From: Peribacillus muralis
GTDB lineage: Bacteria > Bacillota > Bacilli > Bacillales > DSM-1321
Direction: 5' to 3'
DNA: 64,000 nucleotides
Assembly (NCBI RefSeq): GCF_001645685.2
Contig: NZ_CP017080.1
Coordinates: forward strand, 4,021,051 to 4,085,050
Part shown: positions 60,862 through 64,000 of the stretch, one piece after another
Numbering within the stretch: the stretch's first letter is position 1
How the letters are laid out: each line of letters begins with the position of its first letter
The notes under the pieces: generated by a model
What the model was told of the DNA's origin: nothing
Seen by the model: the letters and a program-made list of their open reading frames with translations, nothing else
Databases searched by the model: none
Translations under genes and position numbers: made by a program

Positions 60862-61335
60862 CTATCGTCTATCGTCTATCGCCTCTAGCTCCTGTAATTC
60901 AATTAAACGACTTACACTTTCTTCTTTATTAAAAGAACTATGCCAGCGATAATCATATTGATCCAATATACGGTAATGGTTACTAATCAGATTTTGTTGC
61001 AAACGAAAATCGCCTCGATAATCGATCTCTTTCCACCATATCTTACCACCCATTGTTTTTTCTTTAGGGATCCCGCCATTTTTGCTAGCAATTAGCTGAA
61101 CAAAATCAACTGGATTGTCACCGATTGATGATATCAGCAAATGGCTATGATTAAACAACGCACAAAAAGCAACAACAGTGGTCCAATTGGCTTCTGTTCT
61201 TCTTTTTTCAATTTGGACTAGTGTTTTTTTTGAAATTCCTAGGATTTCAGACATCTTATCTTGAGAAAAATTTTGTTCAGTTCGGACAAGTTTCATTTTT
61301 TCTGATATTAAATTGATGAATTCTTCTTTTTCCAT
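60862..61335 (-). CDS. XRE-family transcriptional regulator
   Basis: 157 aa. N-terminal HTH_3 (EKMKLVRTEQNFSQDKMSEILGISKKTLVQIEKRR, residues about 11-45) and an uncharacterised C-terminal region with GGKIWWKEIDYRGDFRLQQNLISNHYRILD. AAGGAG before ATG 61335 lies within a 30-bp palindrome, so the protein probably represses its own synthesis and the two downstream genes. A 7-bp tandem repeat (TCTATCG) at the 3' end encodes the terminal AIDDRR region. Confidence 0.87.
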   Translation of the reverse strand: MEKEEFINLISEKMKLVRTEQNFSQDKMSEILGISKKTLVQIEKRRTEANWTTVVAFCALFNHSHLLISSIGDNPVDFVQLIASKNGGIPKEKTMGGKIWWKEIDYRGDFRLQQNLISNHYRILDQYDYRWHSSFNKEESVSRLIELQELEAIDDRR

Positions 61336-61348
61336 TTATACTCGCCAC

Positions 61349-61378
61349 TCCTTTTAGTGTAATTTTACACTAAAAGGA
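61349..61378 (-). promoter_or_regulatory. 30-bp palindromic operator overlapping the XRE gene's ribosome site
   Basis: TCCTTTTAGTGTAA-TT-TTACACTAAAAGGA: 14-bp perfect arms with a 2-bp centre. The minus-strand AAAAGGAG ribosome site of the XRE gene lies in one arm. Binding or RNA folding here would block translation or transcription. Confidence 0.8.
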
Positions 61379-61465
61379 TATTTTTTCAATATAAAATGGA
61401 CAAAGAACAAATGTAAGAGGCAAGAATTACCCTAGCTCGAAAATTGAATGAAACGAGAGGTTGTT

Positions 61466-61532
61466 TTATTGCAAAAGAAAAAGCTGCCTTAAGACAGCTC
61501 TGATTTTTAGCTTATGCACCTGTTAGCTAAAG
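61466..61532 (-). repeat. Dispersed three-hairpin repeat, centre plus compensated last arm
   Basis: AAGCTGCCTTAAGACAGCTC centre; last arm TTTAGCTtAtgcacctgtTAGCTAAA has a fully paired TTTAGCT/AGCTAAA outer stem. It ends 4 bp before the stop of the gene at 61536. Confidence 0.83.
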
Positions 61533-61535
61533 AAG

Positions 61536-61934
61536 CTAAATATCTTTGTTACTGATTAACTCCGTACCATATGAGTTATCAATGGCACAAAGCCATTCAC
61601 CTTGTGGGTTTTTCTTAAACACATAGGTTGACCTTCTATCCATTGAGTAGTCCGAATCAGTTTTATCGGAATTGATTAGCGTTTGCGAAAGAACCAACGC
61701 CGTATCTCCAGCTTCTAAAATAATCATTTCCCCCTGTGTTGGCATAAGGCTGTTATTGAAGTATTTTGCAATAGCAATAAACGCTTTTTTAATTTCCTCT
61801 TTACCCCGGGCAATCATCCCAGGCTTTACGACCAAGACTGCATCATCCGTATAGTAATTCATCAACGTATCAAAATCTTCCTTCTTTATTGCTTCGTCAC
61901 ACATCTTGATAAACTCTTTTAATTCATGCTCCAT
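61536..61934 (-). CDS. NTF2-like/DUF4440 family protein (YybH/SgcJ type)
   Basis: 132 aa SnoaL-like cone fold: [49 protein letters not shown], then [20 protein letters not shown]. These proteins bind or turn over small molecules; the function is not predictable. ATG 61934 is preceded by GGAGGGATAG. Terminated by a repeat copy. Confidence 0.86.
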   Translation of the reverse strand: MEHELKEFIKMCDEAIKKEDFDTLMNYYTDDAVLVVKPGMIARGKEEIKKAFIAIAKYFNNSLMPTQGEMIILEAGDTALVLSQTLINSDKTDSDYSMDRRSTYVFKKNPQGEWLCAIDNSYGTELISNKDI

Positions 61935-61970
61935 ATTCTATCCCTCCGTAACTCGATTAGCTGTATATCG

Positions 61971-62204
61971 CTACCTTCCAGAGTTCCCATCAGCAGACTT
62001 TCGTTTATGTGTTTCATTAATTATCTTTTTATTGAATATCTTAACTTCTCCCACCATCAGTAACCTCAGATCGTCTACAATATAATGGGCTAACTCTTCG
62101 TCAGAGATATCATCTCCCTCAATATCAAGACGGAATTCCTGCCCTTGAAGCCCACCGCCATTAGTGAACTTTATTTCAAAGTCAAATTGAACTCTTTTAT
62201 CCAT
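61971..62204 (-). CDS. Conserved hypothetical protein, 77 aa
   Basis: Small soluble alpha+beta protein: KRVQFDFEIKFTNGGGLQGQEFRLDIEGDDISDEELAHYIVDDLRLLMVGEVKIFNKKII. I recall similar small proteins in other bacilli, often near cyclase-family genes, but no function is known to me. AAGGAGGGTTCG precedes ATG 62204. Confidence 0.72.
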   Translation of the reverse strand: MDKRVQFDFEIKFTNGGGLQGQEFRLDIEGDDISDEELAHYIVDDLRLLMVGEVKIFNKKIINETHKRKSADGNSGR

Positions 62205-62306
62205 TCGAACCCTCCTTAAATATGTACGGCTACTGCAACGCTAATGAGTTTGCCTTGTTTATACACCTTTTAAATATATTCTAGAAGAGAAAACAATTAC
62301 CTCCTT

Positions 62307-62350
62307 AGCTGAACAGCCCCTTTAGCTCCGTAAGAAAAAAGGCTGCCGCC
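62307..62350 (-). repeat. Dispersed repeat, first arm with compensatory changes
   Basis: TTAGCTGAAcagccccTTTAGCTCC: arms AGCTGAA/TTTAGCT replace AACTAAC/GTTAGTT of other copies while keeping pairing. GTAAGAAAAAAGGCTGCC follows. A separated CGCTAACGCACC lies at 62490-62502. Confidence 0.7.
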
Positions 62351-62613
62351 GCAACCCTTTAATGAGGAATGGTCAATTAAAACTGAATGTTTAATGACTG
62401 ATATGATTACTCTACCCTGCCTTAAAGAAAGTACATCCATTTACTTTTAATATACTTACATACAAAGGCAGCGAATCGGCGGCCATTTAGACGCTAACGC
62501 ACCTCTGTTTATTAAATTACGAGAAGTTATGTGACAGAGCTTAAATCAATTAACAACAATAATAATATTCACTAACAACTTGTTATATTTAATATTTTTA
62601 CTTCTATCTTCAC

Positions 62614-62781
62614 TTACACATAAACCACAGCTGCTATTAGAGGTAACGCGATAAAACTCTTTATGTGACCACTGCCTAAAATACTCCATTTATAAAACAC
62701 TTGTAAGAAGCCTAGAGTGAGAACCATGAGGGATAGAATGTTCATACTAATTTCCAATGGCATTTTCTTTGAATGTGACAT
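62614..62781 (-). CDS. 55-aa small membrane protein
   Basis: Minus-strand ORF with AAGGAGTGAAGACAAGGT before ATG 62781: MSHSKKMPLEI, helix SMNILSLMVLTLGFLQVFY, then a second helix FIALPLIAAVVYV. No family recognised, but ribosome site and topology support a gene. Confidence 0.62.
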   Translation of the reverse strand: MSHSKKMPLEISMNILSLMVLTLGFLQVFYKWSILGSGHIKSFIALPLIAAVVYV

Positions 62782-62916
62782 ACCTTGTCTTCACTCCTTA
62801 TCTTTGTAAATGTTCAATCTTCTTTCGGAATAGAAGCAAACACGTTCCTGAGTAGTTATTGATATTTTAACTATATCAATTATAGGAACTTTGGTTTTTG
62901 AAGCCCACTTCAAAAG

Positions 62917-63000
62917 TTATGATAGATCTTCCTTGTAGGTATCATTTTCCTTATCATACAAAACAGGCTCATTGTACTCTTCAGCATTTACATTCTCCAT
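62917..63000 (-). pseudogene. 5' remnant of a class I SAM-dependent methyltransferase gene
   Basis: ATG 63000 behind AAGGAGAACTCT reads MENVNAEEYNEPVLYDKENDTYKEDLS and stops. The NxxxYxxPxLYDxENxxYxxDL pattern opens many Bacillus methyltransferases, whose catalytic part is missing here. It may be a truncated remnant or a very short peptide. Confidence 0.5.
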
Positions 63001-63232
63001 AGAGTTCTCCTTATTGATAATTTTTCACATTAAGTAACTATTGAATCGGCGCTGTTCCAAAACAAGTAACCCCATTTTTGCATTTCCAGCTAAAAGAATA
63101 TCTGTTGCACCAAAATAACCAATAAGTTACTATAATGTTACTTAAAGTAAATCGTCAATAAAAAGTCCGTTCATACATAAGCATAAGGGCTCGCTCACTT
63201 TCCAATAATTTATTAAATGAAGGAGATAACAA

Positions 63233-64000
63233 ATGGTTCTGATTGAAAAGGGAAAAACTGTTTGGATATTAATGTTAGGATTGATCCTATGTTGTAACTT
63301 CACTTTATACAACACAAATGTGGGAAATGGTATATTACCAGCAGATACCAATGGAGTCGTTTTAGGCTCACTATTAGATTTAGTGATTCTGCTGCCTATA
63401 CTTTTTATGCTTTATCAGCGGAAATTCACGATAAAGATGGCGATACTTCTTGCAGCAACGGGGTGTATTTTCGCGAGATTCCTGATACCTGATGATCTAT
63501 TGGAACCTTTCGCTGCAGTCACTTGGGCAGGAATTGCGATTGAAGCAGCTTTGATCATATTTGAGGTTTTACTGATTGTTATGTTTGCACGTTATGTACC
63601 CAAAATCATCAGGACCGTTTCTTCTAGTGAATTGCCTGTCATGTTTTCTTTTCCACAAGCTGTTAACTTGTATGTAAAGAAAAATCCAATTATTCATCTG
63701 ATTTGCTTAGAAGCTTTCACGTTTTATTACGCATTTCTCAGTTGGAAAAAGACCCCACCTCCTGGCATGACTCTTTATAAAAATTCTAGTTACATAGCTT
63801 TTCAACTGATGATGATTCATGCGATTGTTATTGAAACGTTAGGGATTCACTTGTGGCTTCACGGGAAATCGACGATCCTCTCACTAATTTTGTTAGTTCT
63901 TAATATTTACTCTGTCGTTTATTTCCTAGCGAATATACAAGCAATCCGATTAAATCCCATATATATGAATGAGCGGACGTTATTTATTTCTGTAGGCTTG
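63233..64000 (+). CDS. Multi-pass membrane protein of unknown function (partial, runs off the window)
   Basis: ATG 63233 behind GAAGGAGATAACAA opens a frame that stays open to the window end (256 codons). At least seven hydrophobic segments are visible, such as VWILMLGLILCCNFTLY, LLDLVILLPILFML and MAILLAATGCIFARFLI. The overall pattern resembles large membrane proteins of bacilli that are sometimes annotated without experimental basis. TATAAT at 63131-63136 may be its -10 element. Function unknown. Confidence 0.78.
   Translation, partial: MVLIEKGKTVWILMLGLILCCNFTLYNTNVGNGILPADTNGVVLGSLLDLVILLPILFMLYQRKFTIKMAILLAATGCIFARFLIPDDLLEPFAAVTWAGIAIEAALIIFEVLLIVMFARYVPKIIRTVSSSELPVMFSFPQAVNLYVKKNPIIHLICLEAFTFYYAFLSWKKTPPPGMTLYKNSSYIAFQLMMIHAIVIETLGIHLWLHGKSTILSLILLVLNIYSVVYFLANIQAIRLNPIYMNERTLFISVGL

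Noticed and set aside
21396..62350. Recurring motif as a CRISPR array
   Set aside because: Copies are kilobases apart, lie between genes, vary in sequence and have no regular spacers or cas genes.

Overview
The window reads as chromosomal DNA of an aerobic, spore-forming Bacillaceae species. The evidence is AGGAGG-type ribosome sites with frequent TTG/GTG starts, the spore genes spoIID, cwlJ-gerQ and an Sda-type kinase inhibitor, a qoxABCD menaquinol oxidase, and many small Bacillus-type membrane proteins. Overall similarity suggests a Peribacillus (Bacillus simplex group) relative; that name is inference. I saw no rRNA, tRNA, CRISPR array, transposase or prophage.

Layout. 0-4 kb: end of an oligopeptide ABC transporter operon, then a LytS-like kinase, an AraC-type response regulator and an SSS-family symporter packed as one operon. 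4-11.5 kb: selO, an FHA/winged-helix regulator, small membrane proteins, spoIID and an orphan GerAB-type permease. 11.6-18 kb: wrbA, a FUSC exporter divergent from a LysR regulator, and a GntR/DUF1648 operon. 18-31 kb: accessory region with two TetR-controlled genes (alpha/beta hydrolase, DoxX), an LRR protein, an ECF sigma/anti-sigma pair, an Sda paralogue and a class A beta-lactamase. 31-41.5 kb: LysR, two EamA exporters, and a tricarballylate/citrate cluster (tcuA-like flavoprotein, LysR, AbrB-like membrane protein, CitMHS carrier behind a cre-like box). 41.5-48.6 kb: small and partly broken genes, a glycosyltransferase, an LOR protein and a serine hydrolase. 48.9-53.8 kb: cwlJ-gerQ facing qoxABCD. 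54-63 kb: minus-strand accessory genes, mostly small and uncharacterised. A membrane protein runs off the right end.

The strongest unexplained signal is a dispersed intergenic repeat of about 85-90 bp with three consecutive hairpins. At least a dozen good copies and several partial ones lie in the accessory stretches 18.8-29 kb and 47-62.4 kb, all in the same orientation. Most sit just downstream of minus-strand genes, so the middle hairpin plus T-tract can serve as those genes' terminator. Paired arms vary together between copies, and two genes take their stop codons from inside a copy.

A second theme is gene decay. Nonsense or frameshift versions of small membrane proteins (8.4-8.7, 28.7, 42.1 and 42.8 kb), VOC and methyltransferase remnants, a start-codon frameshift in an A-run (6.37 kb) and a cupin gene without a usable start at the expected place all occur among intact neighbours.
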